Of a DNA stretch of 64,000 nt, positions 27,489-36,841 are shown one piece after another. The translations under genes were made by a program, and so were the position numbers. The notes beneath the pieces were generated by a model. The model did no database searches. It saw only the letters and a list, made by a program, of their open reading frames with translations, and was not told where the DNA came from. The stretch spans positions 4,616,001 through 4,680,000 of the forward strand of contig NZ_AP022848.1 of assembly GCF_011764485.1 (NCBI RefSeq), in the 5' to 3' direction. Numbering within the stretch: position 1 is the first letter of the stretch; each line of letters opens with the position of its first letter. Source of the DNA: Bosea sp. ANAM02. Lineage in GTDB: Bacteria; Pseudomonadota; Alphaproteobacteria; Rhizobiales; Beijerinckiaceae.

Positions 27489-28646
27489 ATGACCTCGACG
27501 AAATGGACGAAGCGAAGCCTTGCCGCGCAGGCCATGGGCAAGATCGACCCGACCACCAGGGGCGTGGTGCCGCCGATTCATATCGCGACGACCTATATCC
27601 GCGATGAGGATAACGGCTATTCGACCGGCTTCATCTATGGCCGCCCGGACAACGAGACGGTGCATGAGGCACAGGCCGTGCTCGCCATGCTGGAGGAGGC
27701 CCAGGCCGGCGCATTGCTGTTCGGCTCGGGCATGGCGGCGGCGACCGCCGTGTTTCAGGCGCTCTCGCCCGGCGACCATGTCGTCGCCTCCAAGGTGATG
27801 TACTGGGCGCTGCGCGCCTGGCTGCTCACCGAGGCGGCGCGCTGGGGCATCAAGGTCGATTTCGTCGAGACCGATGATCTCGCCGCGCTCAAGGCCGCCG
27901 TGAAGCCGGGCGCGACCAAGCTGGTCTGGATCGAGACGCCGTCGAACCCGCTCTGGACCATCACCGATATCGCGGCGGCGGCCGAGATCGCGCACAAGGC
28001 CGGCGCCAGGCTCGCGGTCGACTCGACCTGCGCCTCGCCGGTCCATACCCGCCCGCTGACGCTCGGCGCCGATATCGTCATGCATGCCGCGACCAAGGTG
28101 CTGAACGGCCATTCCGACGTGGTCGCCGGCGCGCTCTGCGCCCGCGAGGACGACGAGTTCTGGAACCGTATCAAGACGGTCCGCAAGGGCCAGGGCGGCA
28201 TCCTCGGCCCGTTCGAGGCCTATCTCCTGATGCGCGGCATGCGCACGCTCCATGTCCGGCAGGAGCGACAGGCGGCCTCGGCGATGGCGCTGGCGCAGCG
28301 CCTCTCGGCGCATCCGCTGGTGGCGCGCGTGCTCTATCCCGGCCTGCCGCAGCATCCCGGCCACGACATCGCCGCCCGGCAGATGGAGAACGGCTTCGGC
28401 TTCATGCTCTCGGTGCAGGTCACCGGCGGCGAGGGCGCAGCGATCAAGACGGCGGCCCATGTCGAACTCTACAAGCGAGCGACATCGCTCGGCGGGGTCG
28501 AGAGCCTGATCGAGCATCGCGCCTCGATCGAAGGCGCCGGCTCGCCCTGCCCGACCGATTTGCTGCGTCTCTCGACCGGCATCGAGGATGTCGATGACCT
28601 CTATGCCGATCTCGACCAGGCGCTGAAGGCCGGGCATCGCTCCTGA
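27489..28646 (+). CDS. Cys/Met-metabolism PLP-dependent enzyme (cystathionine/methionine gamma-lyase family)
   Basis: A 385-aa type I PLP enzyme. Visible signatures are the cofactor-phosphate and substrate-binding stretch FIYGRPDNETVHEAQ near residue 48, LLFGSGMAA near 76, VWIETPSNPLW near 140, and HAATKVLNGHSDVVAGAL with the Schiff-base Lys near 200. In gamma-lyases the first stretch normally reads SRYGNPT, and here it is RPDNE. The ATG at 27489 is chosen over an upstream extension overlapping the Lrp gene. It may release a keto acid and ammonia from a sulfur amino acid or act as a synthase. The EamA gene follows after 10 bp. Confidence 0.88.
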   Translation: MTSTKWTKRSLAAQAMGKIDPTTRGVVPPIHIATTYIRDEDNGYSTGFIYGRPDNETVHEAQAVLAMLEEAQAGALLFGSGMAAATAVFQALSPGDHVVASKVMYWALRAWLLTEAARWGIKVDFVETDDLAALKAAVKPGATKLVWIETPSNPLWTITDIAAAAEIAHKAGARLAVDSTCASPVHTRPLTLGADIVMHAATKVLNGHSDVVAGALCAREDDEFWNRIKTVRKGQGGILGPFEAYLLMRGMRTLHVRQERQAASAMALAQRLSAHPLVARVLYPGLPQHPGHDIAARQMENGFGFMLSVQVTGGEGAAIKTAAHVELYKRATSLGGVESLIEHRASIEGAGSPCPTDLLRLSTGIEDVDDLYADLDQALKAGHRS

Positions 28647-28656
28647 GGCGCGCGCC

Positions 28657-29544
28657 ATGGCCACGACGGGTTCCGCCAGCGCGCCGGCCGGTCAGGCGAT
28701 CGGCAAAGCCCTGCTGCTGACGACGGCTTTCGGCTGGGGCCTCAACTGGTCCGTGCTGAAATTCGTCCTGCAGGACTGGCCGCCGCTCTTCGCGCGGGGC
28801 ACGGCCGGCCTCCTCGGCGCGCTCTGCCTCGTCCTGCTGGCCCTCGCCCGGGGCGACAGCCTCGCCGTGCCACGGCAGGCCTGGGCCGCTCTCGTGACGG
28901 CCGCGGCGGTCAACGTCTTCGCCTGGATGGGTTTCACCGCGCTCGCCCTGAACTGGCTCAGGGTCTCGGAAGGGGCCCTGATCGCCTATTCGATGCCGAT
29001 CTGGGCGATGCTGCTCGCCTGGCCGTTGCTCGGTGCACGCCCGACCCGGCGCAGCCTGGTGGCGCTGGGGCTGAGCCTCACCGGCATGGCCATCCTGATG
29101 GGTGGGCCGGATTTCACCGCGGCAAAGCTTCCCGGCGTGCTTTTCGCTTTCGCTGCTGCCCTGCTGTTCGCGCTCGGCACGGTCCGGGCACGGAAACCCA
29201 TCGCCATGCCCGGCCCGGCGCTCGCAGCCTGGCAGGTCTGCCTCGGCTGCCTGCCGATGGTCGTGCTCGGCCTTGCGCTGGAGCAGCCGCGGATATCGTC
29301 ACTGTCCATGCCCGGAGCGTTTGGACTGGCCTATATGGCCGTCGGCCCGATGGCGCTCTGCTATCTGACCTGGTTCGGCGCGCTCAGGCGGCTGCCCACG
29401 GCGGTTGCCGCGACCAGCATGCTGATCGTGCCGGTCGTGGGAACGCTGACCGCCGTCCCCCTGCTGGGCGAAACGCTCGGCCTGCGGGAGGCCGTCGCGA
29501 TCGCTCTGACCATCGGCGGCGTGGCGCTGGCCCTTCGATCCTGA
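28657..29544 (+). CDS. EamA/DMT-family transporter
   Basis: A 295-aa membrane protein with ten hydrophobic segments in two EamA repeats: residues about 15-145, including the ALNWLRVSEGALIAYSMPIWAMLLA stretch, and about 155-290. Relatives export amino acids or other metabolites. It lies 10 bp after the Cys/Met PLP-enzyme gene, so the pair could form an Lrp-controlled amino-acid turnover and efflux unit. That pairing is an inference from spacing. Confidence 0.88.
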   Translation: MATTGSASAPAGQAIGKALLLTTAFGWGLNWSVLKFVLQDWPPLFARGTAGLLGALCLVLLALARGDSLAVPRQAWAALVTAAAVNVFAWMGFTALALNWLRVSEGALIAYSMPIWAMLLAWPLLGARPTRRSLVALGLSLTGMAILMGGPDFTAAKLPGVLFAFAAALLFALGTVRARKPIAMPGPALAAWQVCLGCLPMVVLGLALEQPRISSLSMPGAFGLAYMAVGPMALCYLTWFGALRRLPTAVAATSMLIVPVVGTLTAVPLLGETLGLREAVAIALTIGGVALALRS

Positions 29545-29627
29545 GCGCCGCAGCGAGCAGCGTCAGGCGAGCGCAGCCGAGGCTGCCTTGGAGAGTTCGC
29601 GAAATTTCCGTAAACTGCGACTTGCAG

Positions 29628-29647
29628 ATATTTTAAGCTTGAAACAT
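29628..29647. promoter_or_regulatory. Operator candidate upstream of the Liv-type binding protein
   Basis: A 20-bp imperfect palindrome, ATATTTTAAGCTTGAAACAT, lies 70 bp before the binding-protein ATG. It differs at only two positions from the element at 36537-36556, upstream of the flavin monooxygenase. MarR-type regulators of aromatic catabolism bind AT-rich palindromes of this shape; no such regulator is encoded in the window. Confidence 0.65.
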
Positions 29648-29717
29648 TATGGTCTGCGCGAGCCATAGAAATCCGAGGGAACGCGGCCGCGCTTCAACTT
29701 CGTCCGGGAGAGCATCG

Positions 29718-30890
29718 ATGACGGCATTCAGGTTCGGTCTGGCATTCGGTTGCGGCGCGCTGGCGCTGTCCATCGCCTCGGCGCAAGCGCAGGAGCCGAT
29801 CAAGATCGGCGTGGTCAGCGTGCTGACCGGCCCGGCTGCCTCCCTCGGCCAGCAGGTTCGCGACGGTTTCCAGCTCGCGGTCGACAAGAACGGCGGAAAG
29901 CTCGGCGGCGTGCCGGTCAAGATCACGGTGATCGACGACGAGCTGAAGCCCGATGTCGCGGTCGAGCGCGTGCGCTCGTTCGTCGAGAGCGAGAAGCCTG
30001 CCTTCGTCGTCGGCCCGGTCTTCTCGAACATCCTCGGCGCGATCGCCAAGCCGGTGCTCGATTCCGGCGCCTTCCTGATCAGCCCGAATGCCGGCCCCTC
30101 GACCATGGCCGGCAAGGCCTGCAACAAGAACTTCTTCGTCACCTCCTACCAGAACGACCAGGTGCACGAGGTCCTCGGCAAATACGCGCAGGACCAGAAC
30201 TACAAGCGGGCCTATATCATCGCGCCGAACTATCAGGCGGGTAAGGACTCGCTCGCCGGCTTCAAGCGCTACTTCAAGGGCGAGATCGTCGACGAGGTCT
30301 ATGCGCCGCTGAACGTGATGGATTTCTCGGCCGATCTCGCCAAGATCGCCTCGTCCAAGCCCGATGTCGTCTTCGCCTTCCTGCCCGGCGGGCTCGGCGT
30401 CAATTTCGTCAAGCAGTGGTCGCAGGCCGGCCTGCAGGGCAAGATCCCGTTCCTCTCCGCCTTCACGGTCGATGAATCGACCCTGCCGGCGCAGCAGGAC
30501 GCCGCGGTCGGCCTCTATGGCGGCATGACCTGGGCGCCCAACATGGACAACCCGCAGACGAAGGACTTCGTCAAAGCCTATGAGGCGGCCTACAAGATCG
30601 TGCCCGGCTCCTATGCGCAGCAGTCCTATGACGCGGCGATGCTGATCGATTCCGCGGTGAAGGCGGCGGGTGGCACCGGCAATGCCGACAAGCTGCGCGA
30701 GGCGATCAAGAAGGCCGATTTCACCTCGCTGCGCGGCAAGTTCAAGTTCAACACCAACGGCTACCCGATCCAGGACTTCTACCTCGTCAAGGTCGCCAAG
30801 CGCGCCGACGGCAAGTTCCAGACCGAGATCGCCCAGAAGGTGTTTTCGGACTACGCCGATCCGCACGCCAAGGATTGCGCGCTGAAGTGA
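29718..30890 (+). CDS. Branched-chain-type (Liv/HAAT) ABC periplasmic binding protein
   Basis: A 390-aa type I binding protein (Peripla_BP_6) with a signal peptide ending at SAQAQ near residue 25. The mature start is EPIKIGVVSVLTGPAASLGQQVRDGFQLAVDKNGGKLGG. Further blocks are FLISPNAGPSTMAGKACNKNFF and the C-terminal YDAAMLIDSAVKAAGG. An upstream in-frame start at 29649 would spoil the signal peptide, so the ATG at 29718 is preferred. It heads the liv genes at 31094-34619. Proteins of this group bind amino acids but also aromatic acids; the linked flavin monooxygenase favours an aromatic or heterocyclic ligand. Confidence 0.9.
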   Translation: MTAFRFGLAFGCGALALSIASAQAQEPIKIGVVSVLTGPAASLGQQVRDGFQLAVDKNGGKLGGVPVKITVIDDELKPDVAVERVRSFVESEKPAFVVGPVFSNILGAIAKPVLDSGAFLISPNAGPSTMAGKACNKNFFVTSYQNDQVHEVLGKYAQDQNYKRAYIIAPNYQAGKDSLAGFKRYFKGEIVDEVYAPLNVMDFSADLAKIASSKPDVVFAFLPGGLGVNFVKQWSQAGLQGKIPFLSAFTVDESTLPAQQDAAVGLYGGMTWAPNMDNPQTKDFVKAYEAAYKIVPGSYAQQSYDAAMLIDSAVKAAGGTGNADKLREAIKKADFTSLRGKFKFNTNGYPIQDFYLVKVAKRADGKFQTEIAQKVFSDYADPHAKDCALK

Positions 30891-30925
30891 CGCGAAGCGT
30901 CAGACGTCTCTGACGCTATCCGTCC

Positions 30926-31023
30926 CGTCGTCATGGTCGGGCTCGTCCCGACCATCCACGTCTTCGCTGGGCGAAGGTCGTGTTCAAGACGTGGATGCTC
31001 GCCACAAGGGCGAGCATGACGGG
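30926..31023. repeat. Bipartite palindromic repeat between the binding-protein and livH genes (inverted copy of 35171-35263)
   Basis: Two hairpins in tandem: CATGGTCGGG...CCCGACCATCC, then GGATGCTCGCC...GGCGAGCATGACG. The outer CGTCATG/CATGACG ends pair across the element. The 40 nt at 30982-31021 are the exact reverse complement of 35171-35210. The element lies inside the liv transcript and may stabilise the binding-protein message. Confidence 0.85.
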
Positions 31024-31093
31024 CTTAAGCGATCGCCCTCCGGAAAGACGGCAACGGCCCCGTGCCCTGAGCGAACAGGCGACAGCACCTTCC

Positions 31094-32020
31094 ATGACCC
31101 TCAGCCTCCTGATCGTCCAGCTTCTCAACGGCCTCCAGTTCGGCGTCCTGCTGTTCCTGGTCGCGGCCGGGCTGACGCTGGTCTTCGGCGTGATGGACTT
31201 CATCAACCTCGCCCATGGCGTCCAGTACATGCTCGGCGCCTATCTCGCCGTGACCTTCGTCGGGCTGACGGGCTCGTTCCTGCTCGGCCTCGTGCTCGCG
31301 CTCGCCGCCGCGCTGCTGCTGGGGCTCGCGCTCGAATTCCTGGTCTTCCGGCATCTCTACGAACGGGACCATCTCGACCAGGTTCTGGCGACCTTCGGAT
31401 TGATCCTGCTGCTCAACCAGGCGGTGAAGATGATCTGGGGCGCCGCGCCGCTCTCGGTACCGGTGCCGGAATTCCTCTCCGGCAATGTCCGGCTGATGGA
31501 CGGCATCCTCTACCCCGTCTACCGCTTCGCCCTGATCGCGGCGGGGCTCGGTGTCGGCGCGCTGCTCTGGTTCGTGGTCGAGAAGACGCGCACAGGCATG
31601 CTGCTCCGGGCCGGCGCCTCGAACGCGCCGATGGTCTCGGCGCTCGGCGTCGATATCCGCAAGCTGTTCATGATCGTCTTCGCCTTCGGCACGATGCTCG
31701 CCGGCTTCGCCGGGGCGATGGCGGCGCCGATCCTCTCGGTCGAGCCCGGCATGGGCGACACGGTCCTGATCCTCGCCTTCGTCGTCATCGTCGTCGGCGG
31801 CATCGGCTCGATCCGCGGCGCCTTCGTCGGCGCGCTCATCGTCGGCCTCGTCGATACGCTCGGCCGGTCCTCGATGAACGATCTGCTGCGGCTGTTCATG
31901 GCGCCGGCCTCGGCCCGCGCCACGGGCGCGGCGCTCTCCTCGATGTTGATCTATCTGGTCATGGCGGCGGTGCTGTTCGTCCGGCCCGAAGGCCTGCTGC
32001 CGGCCAAGGGGCGCTCGTGA
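31094..32020 (+). CDS. livH: Branched-chain-type ABC permease, LivH subunit
   Basis: A 308-aa permease of the BPD_transp_2 class with about eight membrane segments. Signatures are LTLVFGVMDFINLAHGVQYMLGAYLAV near residue 27 and ALGVDIRKLFMIVFAFGTMLAGFAGAMAAP near 190. VVVGGIGSIRGAFVGALIVG near 235 is the ATPase-docking region. The ATG at 31094 is chosen because the longer frame runs through the palindromic repeat. It overlaps the livM GTG start. Confidence 0.94.
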   Translation: MTLSLLIVQLLNGLQFGVLLFLVAAGLTLVFGVMDFINLAHGVQYMLGAYLAVTFVGLTGSFLLGLVLALAAALLLGLALEFLVFRHLYERDHLDQVLATFGLILLLNQAVKMIWGAAPLSVPVPEFLSGNVRLMDGILYPVYRFALIAAGLGVGALLWFVVEKTRTGMLLRAGASNAPMVSALGVDIRKLFMIVFAFGTMLAGFAGAMAAPILSVEPGMGDTVLILAFVVIVVGGIGSIRGAFVGALIVGLVDTLGRSSMNDLLRLFMAPASARATGAALSSMLIYLVMAAVLFVRPEGLLPAKGRS

Positions 32021-33004
32021 GCATGGCGAGTTCCTCCCCGACTGCCGTCGCGACGCGGCCGGCAACACCGACGCTGCGCCGGCTGGCACCGCCCGTCATC
32101 TTCCTCCTGCTCGCTCTGCTGCCGCTGGCCTCCGCGCTCGGCCTGCCCGGCCATTGGCTCACGCTGGTGACCCGGGCGATGATCTTCGCGATCGCAGCAC
32201 TTTCGCTCGATCTCGTCCTCGGCATCGGCGGCCTCGTCTCCTTCGGCCATGCCGCCTTCATCGGCATCGGCGCCTATGGCGCCGGCATCCTGATCACGGA
32301 GGGCCAGACCGAGCTTCTGGTGGCGCTGCCGGTGATCCTGCTCGTCTGCGCCGTCTTCGCGACCGTCACCGGCTATGTCTCGCTGCGCACGCGCGGCGTC
32401 GCCTTCATCATGATCACGCTCGCCTTCGGGCAGATGGCCTTCTATTTCGCACAGGCGCTCTCGGCCTATGGCGGCGATGACGGGCTGACGCTCTACGAGA
32501 AGAGCACGCTCTTCGGACACGACATCTTAGGCAACCGCACCGGCTTCTACTATGTCGCGCTCGGCACCCTGGCCTTCTGCTACTGGCTGGCGCGTCGCAT
32601 CGTCTCCTCGCGCTTCGGCCGGGTGCTGCGGGCGGCGCGGGAGAACGCCGTGCGCGTCACCGTCACCGGCTACGACGTCAACCATGTCCGGCTCGGCGCC
32701 TATGTGATCAGCGGCATGATGGCGGGGCTCTCCGGCTTCCTGCTCGCCAACCAGACCGACTTCGTCAGCCCGGCCTATATGTCCTGGCCGCGCTCGGGCG
32801 AACTGATCTTCATGGTCGTGCTCGGCGGTGTCGGCTCGCTTTATGGCGCGATCCTCGGCGCGCTCGCCTTTCTCGTCACAGAGGATGTGCTTTCCAGCCT
32901 GACGCAGAACTGGAAGATCATCTTCGGGCCCCTGATCGTGCTCTTCGTGCTGTTCACCCGTGGCGGCATCGCCGGGCTCGCCAAGAAGCTGGGGGGGCGC
33001 CGCG

Positions 33005-33012
<8 letters not shown>
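32017..33012 (+). CDS. livM: Branched-chain-type ABC permease, LivM subunit
   Basis: A 331-aa partner permease. Signatures are LSLDLVLGIGGLVSFGHAAFIGIGAYGAGIL near residue 60, RENAVRVTVTGYDVNHVRLGAYVISGMMAGLSGFL near 210 and LGGVGSLYGAILGA near 270. The GTG at 32017 overlaps the livH stop and has AAGGGG about 6 nt upstream; the ATG at 32023 is the alternative. Its stop overlaps the livG start by 8 bp. Confidence 0.93.
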
Positions 33013-33754
<742 letters not shown>

Positions 33755-33776
33755 CGATGCCAGCCTGTTGCTCCGC

Positions 33777-33906
33777 CTTTGTCATTCCGGAGCTTCGCAC
33801 AGCGAAGAACCCGGAACCCACGACCGAGCGAGCCCTTTCCGACACCGCAAAATCGTCGAACCCAGTGGTGGGTTCCGGGTTCGCTGCGCGCCCCGGAACG
33901 ACAAAG
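33777..33906. repeat. Palindromic intergenic element between livG and livF
   Basis: CTTTGTCATTCCGG (33777-33790) and CCGGAACGACAAAG (to 33906) are near-perfect inverted ends. Inside, GAACCCGGAACCCAC and GTGGGTTCCGGGTTCG form a second stem. This family differs from the repeats at 1859, 30926 and 35171. It splits the livG-livF pair, so it was probably inserted into an existing operon; it ends 14 bp before the livF ATG. Confidence 0.75.
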
Positions 33907-33920
33907 ATGGGGCGCTCGCC

Positions 33921-34619
33921 ATGCTGAGCGTCGAAGGGCTCGATGCCGGCTATGGCGAGGCGCAGATCCTGTTCGGGGTCGATCTCACGGTGGGCGAAGG
34001 CGAGGTCGTGACCCTGCTTGGCCGCAACGGCATGGGCAAGACCACGACGGTGCGCTCGATCATGGGGCTGCTGCCGGCACAGGCCGGGAAGATCGCCTTC
34101 GGCGGGCGCGACCTCACCGGCGCCGCGCCCTTCCGCATCGCGCAGGCCGGGATCGGGCTCGTGCCGGAAGGCCGCCAGATCTTCCCGACGCTGTCTGTCG
34201 AGGAAAACCTGATCGCAACCGCGGCCGACCGTTCCGGCAAGAAGCGCTGGGACCTGGGGCGGATCTACGCCTTCTTCCCGCGCCTCAAGGAGCGGCGCGA
34301 GAATCGCGGCAACCAGCTTTCCGGCGGCGAGCAGCAGATGCTGGCGATCGGCCGGGCGCTGATGACCAATCCGAAGCTGATCATCCTCGACGAAGCGACC
34401 GAGGGGCTCGCCCCCCTGATCCGCGAGGAGATCTGGAATTGCCTGACGGCCCTGAAGGCGGAAGGAGAATCCATCCTCGTCATCGACAAGAATGTCGATG
34501 CGCTGGTCCGGATCGCCGACCGCCATGTCGTGCTGGAGAAGGGCCGCGTCGTCTGGCGTGGCTCCAGCGCGGAGCTGCGTAACGACAGCGCCGTGAAGGA
34601 CCGCTTCCTGCATTTCTGA
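33921..34619 (+). CDS. livF: Branched-chain-type ABC ATPase, LivF subunit
   Basis: A 232-aa ATPase, with Walker A GRNGMGKTTT near residue 35, signature LSGGEQQMLAIGRAL near 132 and Walker B LIILDEATEGLAP near 155. GIGLVPEGRQIFPTLSVEENL near 75 is typical of LivF. I chose the ATG at 33921, since the frame upstream runs through the palindromic element. A GGGG run about 8 nt before it is the only ribosome-site candidate. The cupin gene follows after 56 bp. Confidence 0.93.
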   Translation: MLSVEGLDAGYGEAQILFGVDLTVGEGEVVTLLGRNGMGKTTTVRSIMGLLPAQAGKIAFGGRDLTGAAPFRIAQAGIGLVPEGRQIFPTLSVEENLIATAADRSGKKRWDLGRIYAFFPRLKERRENRGNQLSGGEQQMLAIGRALMTNPKLIILDEATEGLAPLIREEIWNCLTALKAEGESILVIDKNVDALVRIADRHVVLEKGRVVWRGSSAELRNDSAVKDRFLHF

Positions 34620-34675
34620 GCCCATCACATCACCGCCACCTGGCCTGCACGCCGACAGATGAGGAGAGCCGAGAC

Positions 34676-35134
34676 ATGAACCCGCTGACCGCCGGCGTGA
34701 CGCGCGCCAACGAGGGCCTGGAGGGCATCTCCTGGAGCATCCTCGGCCAGACCTATGTGCCGAAGACGCTGACGGAGGAGAGCTTCTCCTGGCACGCGAC
34801 CCTGCCGCCCGGCACCTTCGTGCCGCCGCATATCCACACCACGCAGGACGAGTTCATCTACATGCTGGAGGGCCGGCTCGACCTGCTGCTCGACGGCAAG
34901 GAGAGCTTCGCCACCGCCGGCGACCTGATCAAGCTGCCGCGCAACGTCCCCCACGGCCTGTTCAACAAAAGCGACGCGACGGTGAAGTGCCTGTTCTGGG
35001 TCTCGCCGACGGCGCGTCTCTACGACCTGTTCTGGGGCCTGCACTCGATGGCCGAGCAGAAGCCGGCCGATGTCGTCGCGCTCTCGGCCAAGCACGAGGT
35101 CGACTTCCTGCCGCCTCCGCCCGACGCGGGTTGA
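34676..35134 (+). CDS. Cupin-domain protein
   Basis: A 152-aa single-domain cupin. The metal motif 1 is PPHIHTTQDEFIYMLEGRLD (residues about 42-61, with two His and a Glu); motif 2 is LPRNVPHGLFN (about 88-98). Such proteins can be dioxygenases, isomerases or sensors. GAGGAG precedes the ATG. Linked downstream of the liv genes and convergent with the flavin monooxygenase, it may act on the hydroxylated product, but no reaction can be named. Confidence 0.8.
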   Translation: MNPLTAGVTRANEGLEGISWSILGQTYVPKTLTEESFSWHATLPPGTFVPPHIHTTQDEFIYMLEGRLDLLLDGKESFATAGDLIKLPRNVPHGLFNKSDATVKCLFWVSPTARLYDLFWGLHSMAEQKPADVVALSAKHEVDFLPPPPDAG

Positions 35135-35170
35135 GGCCAAGACGCTTCAACGCCCGTCGTGGAGCCACGC

Positions 35171-35263
35171 CGTCATGCTCGCCCTTGTGGCGAGCATCCA
35201 CGTCTTGAACGCCGCATTGTACGAAGGAAGGCGTGGATGGTCGGCACAAGGCCGACCATGACG
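35171..35263. repeat. Bipartite palindromic repeat between cupin and monooxygenase genes
   Basis: The inverted second copy of the element at 30926-31023. CGTCATGCTCGCC...GGCGAGCAT forms one hairpin and GGATGGTCGG...CCGACCATGACG the other. Positions 35171-35210 match 30982-31021 exactly in reverse complement (40 nt). Lying between convergent genes, it could end transcription from both sides. Confidence 0.85.
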
Positions 35264-35268
35264 TAACG

Positions 35269-36513
35269 TTACTTCTTCCGCGCGAGCTGCTCGGCCGAGA
35301 ACCCGGCCTTGCCGGCATAGCCCTTAACGATCTGCTCGCGCGAGGCGTGGTCGAGCACGCTCTCGACATTGTCGAAGCCCTGCGGCGCCAGCGCCTCGAC
35401 CGCGTCGATCACCCGCTCCGGCCCGCCGACCCGGTTCATCGCCACGACCTCCGCCGTCGCCGGCAGGCGTTCGGCCTCGTAAGCCGCCAGCGCCTGGCGC
35501 GGATGCTCGGCCCTCGCCAGCCAGTCGGCAAGGCAGCGGGCATCGAGGATCGCCTGCGAGGCGCCGTTGGAACCGACCGGGTACATCGGGTGCGCGGCAT
35601 CGCCGAGCAGCGTGACGCGGCCATGGGTCCAGCGCGGCAGCGAGTCGCGGTCGCACATCGGATATTCCCAGAACGTCCCGGTCGCGCGGATCAGCGCGAG
35701 GATATCGACCTCGGGCACGCTGAAGCGCCTGGCAAAGGGCAGCACGTCCTCCAGCCGCCCGGGTTTCGACCAGGCCTCCTTCGGCGGCGGCCGCTCGGGA
35801 TCGCCGGTACGGATATTGACGACCCAGTTGAGCAGGCGGGTCTGCGGCGTCGCGCCCGCGCCGATCGGGTAGAGCACCAGCTTGCCGGCCATGCCGCCGG
35901 CGATGATCATGCTCTCGCCGTCGAGGAAGACCGGCCAGTCGCAGGCGCCGCGCCACATCTGCACGCCCTGCCAGCGCGGCGGCCCCTGGTTCGGGAAATA
36001 GAAAGCGCGCACCGCCGAATGGATGCCGTCGGCGCCGATCAGGATATCGCCGCGCGCCGTCTCGCCAGCCTCACCGAAGCGGGTATCGCTGAAATGCGCG
36101 GTGACGCCGCCTTCGTCCTGGACGAAACCCTGCAATCGCCGCCCGGTCCGGATCGCGTCCTCGCCCAGCCGCTCCGCGACCGCATCGCGGATGACCTTCT
36201 GCAAACGGCCGCGATGAATCGAGAATTGCGGCACGGGCGCGCCGGCATGCAGGCCGCGCGGCTCGCGCCAGACGGTCTGGCCGAAGCGGTTCATGTAGAG
36301 CAGTTCGCGGGTGCGGATGCCGACCGCGTCGAGCGCCGGCAACAGGCCGAGATCGGCCAGTTCGCGTATGGCATGCGGCAGGGTGTTGATGCCGACGCCG
36401 ACCTCGCGGATTTCGCTGGCCTGCTCGTAGACCGTCGCGCCGATACCGCGGGCATGAAGCATCAGGGCCAGCGTCAATCCGCCGATACCGCCGCCGACAA
36501 TGATGACCCGCAT
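35269..36513 (-). CDS. PhzS-like FAD-dependent aromatic monooxygenase
   Basis: A 414-aa class A flavin monooxygenase. The N-terminal FAD-binding motif is VIIVGGGIGGLTLALMLHARG (GxGxxG near residue 8). The DG motif is GADGIHSAVRAFYF near 165 and the GD motif is VTLLGDAAHPMYPVGSNGASQAILD near 285. The phrases FSIHRGRLQKVI, MWRGACDWPVFLDGESMIIAGG and GRLEDVLPFA closely recall Pseudomonas PhzS, the N-methylphenazine-carboxylate hydroxylase. The physiological ring substrate here is unknown. The ATG at 36513 is preferred to one 24 bp upstream because the Rossmann strand starts there. An operator shared with the liv genes lies 24 bp upstream. Confidence 0.88.
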   Translation of the reverse strand: MRVIIVGGGIGGLTLALMLHARGIGATVYEQASEIREVGVGINTLPHAIRELADLGLLPALDAVGIRTRELLYMNRFGQTVWREPRGLHAGAPVPQFSIHRGRLQKVIRDAVAERLGEDAIRTGRRLQGFVQDEGGVTAHFSDTRFGEAGETARGDILIGADGIHSAVRAFYFPNQGPPRWQGVQMWRGACDWPVFLDGESMIIAGGMAGKLVLYPIGAGATPQTRLLNWVVNIRTGDPERPPPKEAWSKPGRLEDVLPFARRFSVPEVDILALIRATGTFWEYPMCDRDSLPRWTHGRVTLLGDAAHPMYPVGSNGASQAILDARCLADWLARAEHPRQALAAYEAERLPATAEVVAMNRVGGPERVIDAVEALAPQGFDNVESVLDHASREQIVKGYAGKAGFSAEQLARKK

Positions 36514-36841
36514 GACGCCGCCCCTCAGCGATCCCAATATTTTAAGTTTGAAATATCTTGATCCACCCTGTCAATCAACCAGGCGCGATCATTGTCGGGA
36601 GCGCTCCCGGCTTGAGGCCGGTCGTCATGCGCCCCTTTTTTCCTGGGGAACCGCTCCGCCGATAGCTGCCGCGGCTGTCGCAGATGCGGCGGCTGAGCCG
36701 CCGACCCCATTGACGAGTTGGTCACCGGTCATTCAGGCTTGTCTCTCACGGCCGCCGGGTTACCGTCCTTGGCCGCGAACCTGCCGACCCTTCGCCTCCC
36801 ACGCCCAAAGGCTTCACGGACCACGCCATTCCGGAGGAAAG
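36514..36841. other. Divergent intergenic region (328 bp)
   Basis: This gap separates the monooxygenase (minus) from the lipoprotein gene (plus). It holds the shared operator at 36537-36556. It also holds a 14-bp perfect palindrome CGGGAGCGCTCCCG at 36596-36609, which resembles LacI-type operators. I see no gene in the rest. Confidence 0.6.
36537..36556. promoter_or_regulatory. Operator candidate upstream of the flavin monooxygenase
   Basis: ATATTTTAAGTTTGAAATAT, a 20-bp imperfect palindrome with ATATTT/AAATAT arms, begins 24 bp before the monooxygenase ATG. It matches the element at 29628-29647 in 18 of 20 positions. The same regulator, encoded elsewhere, probably controls both units. Confidence 0.65.
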
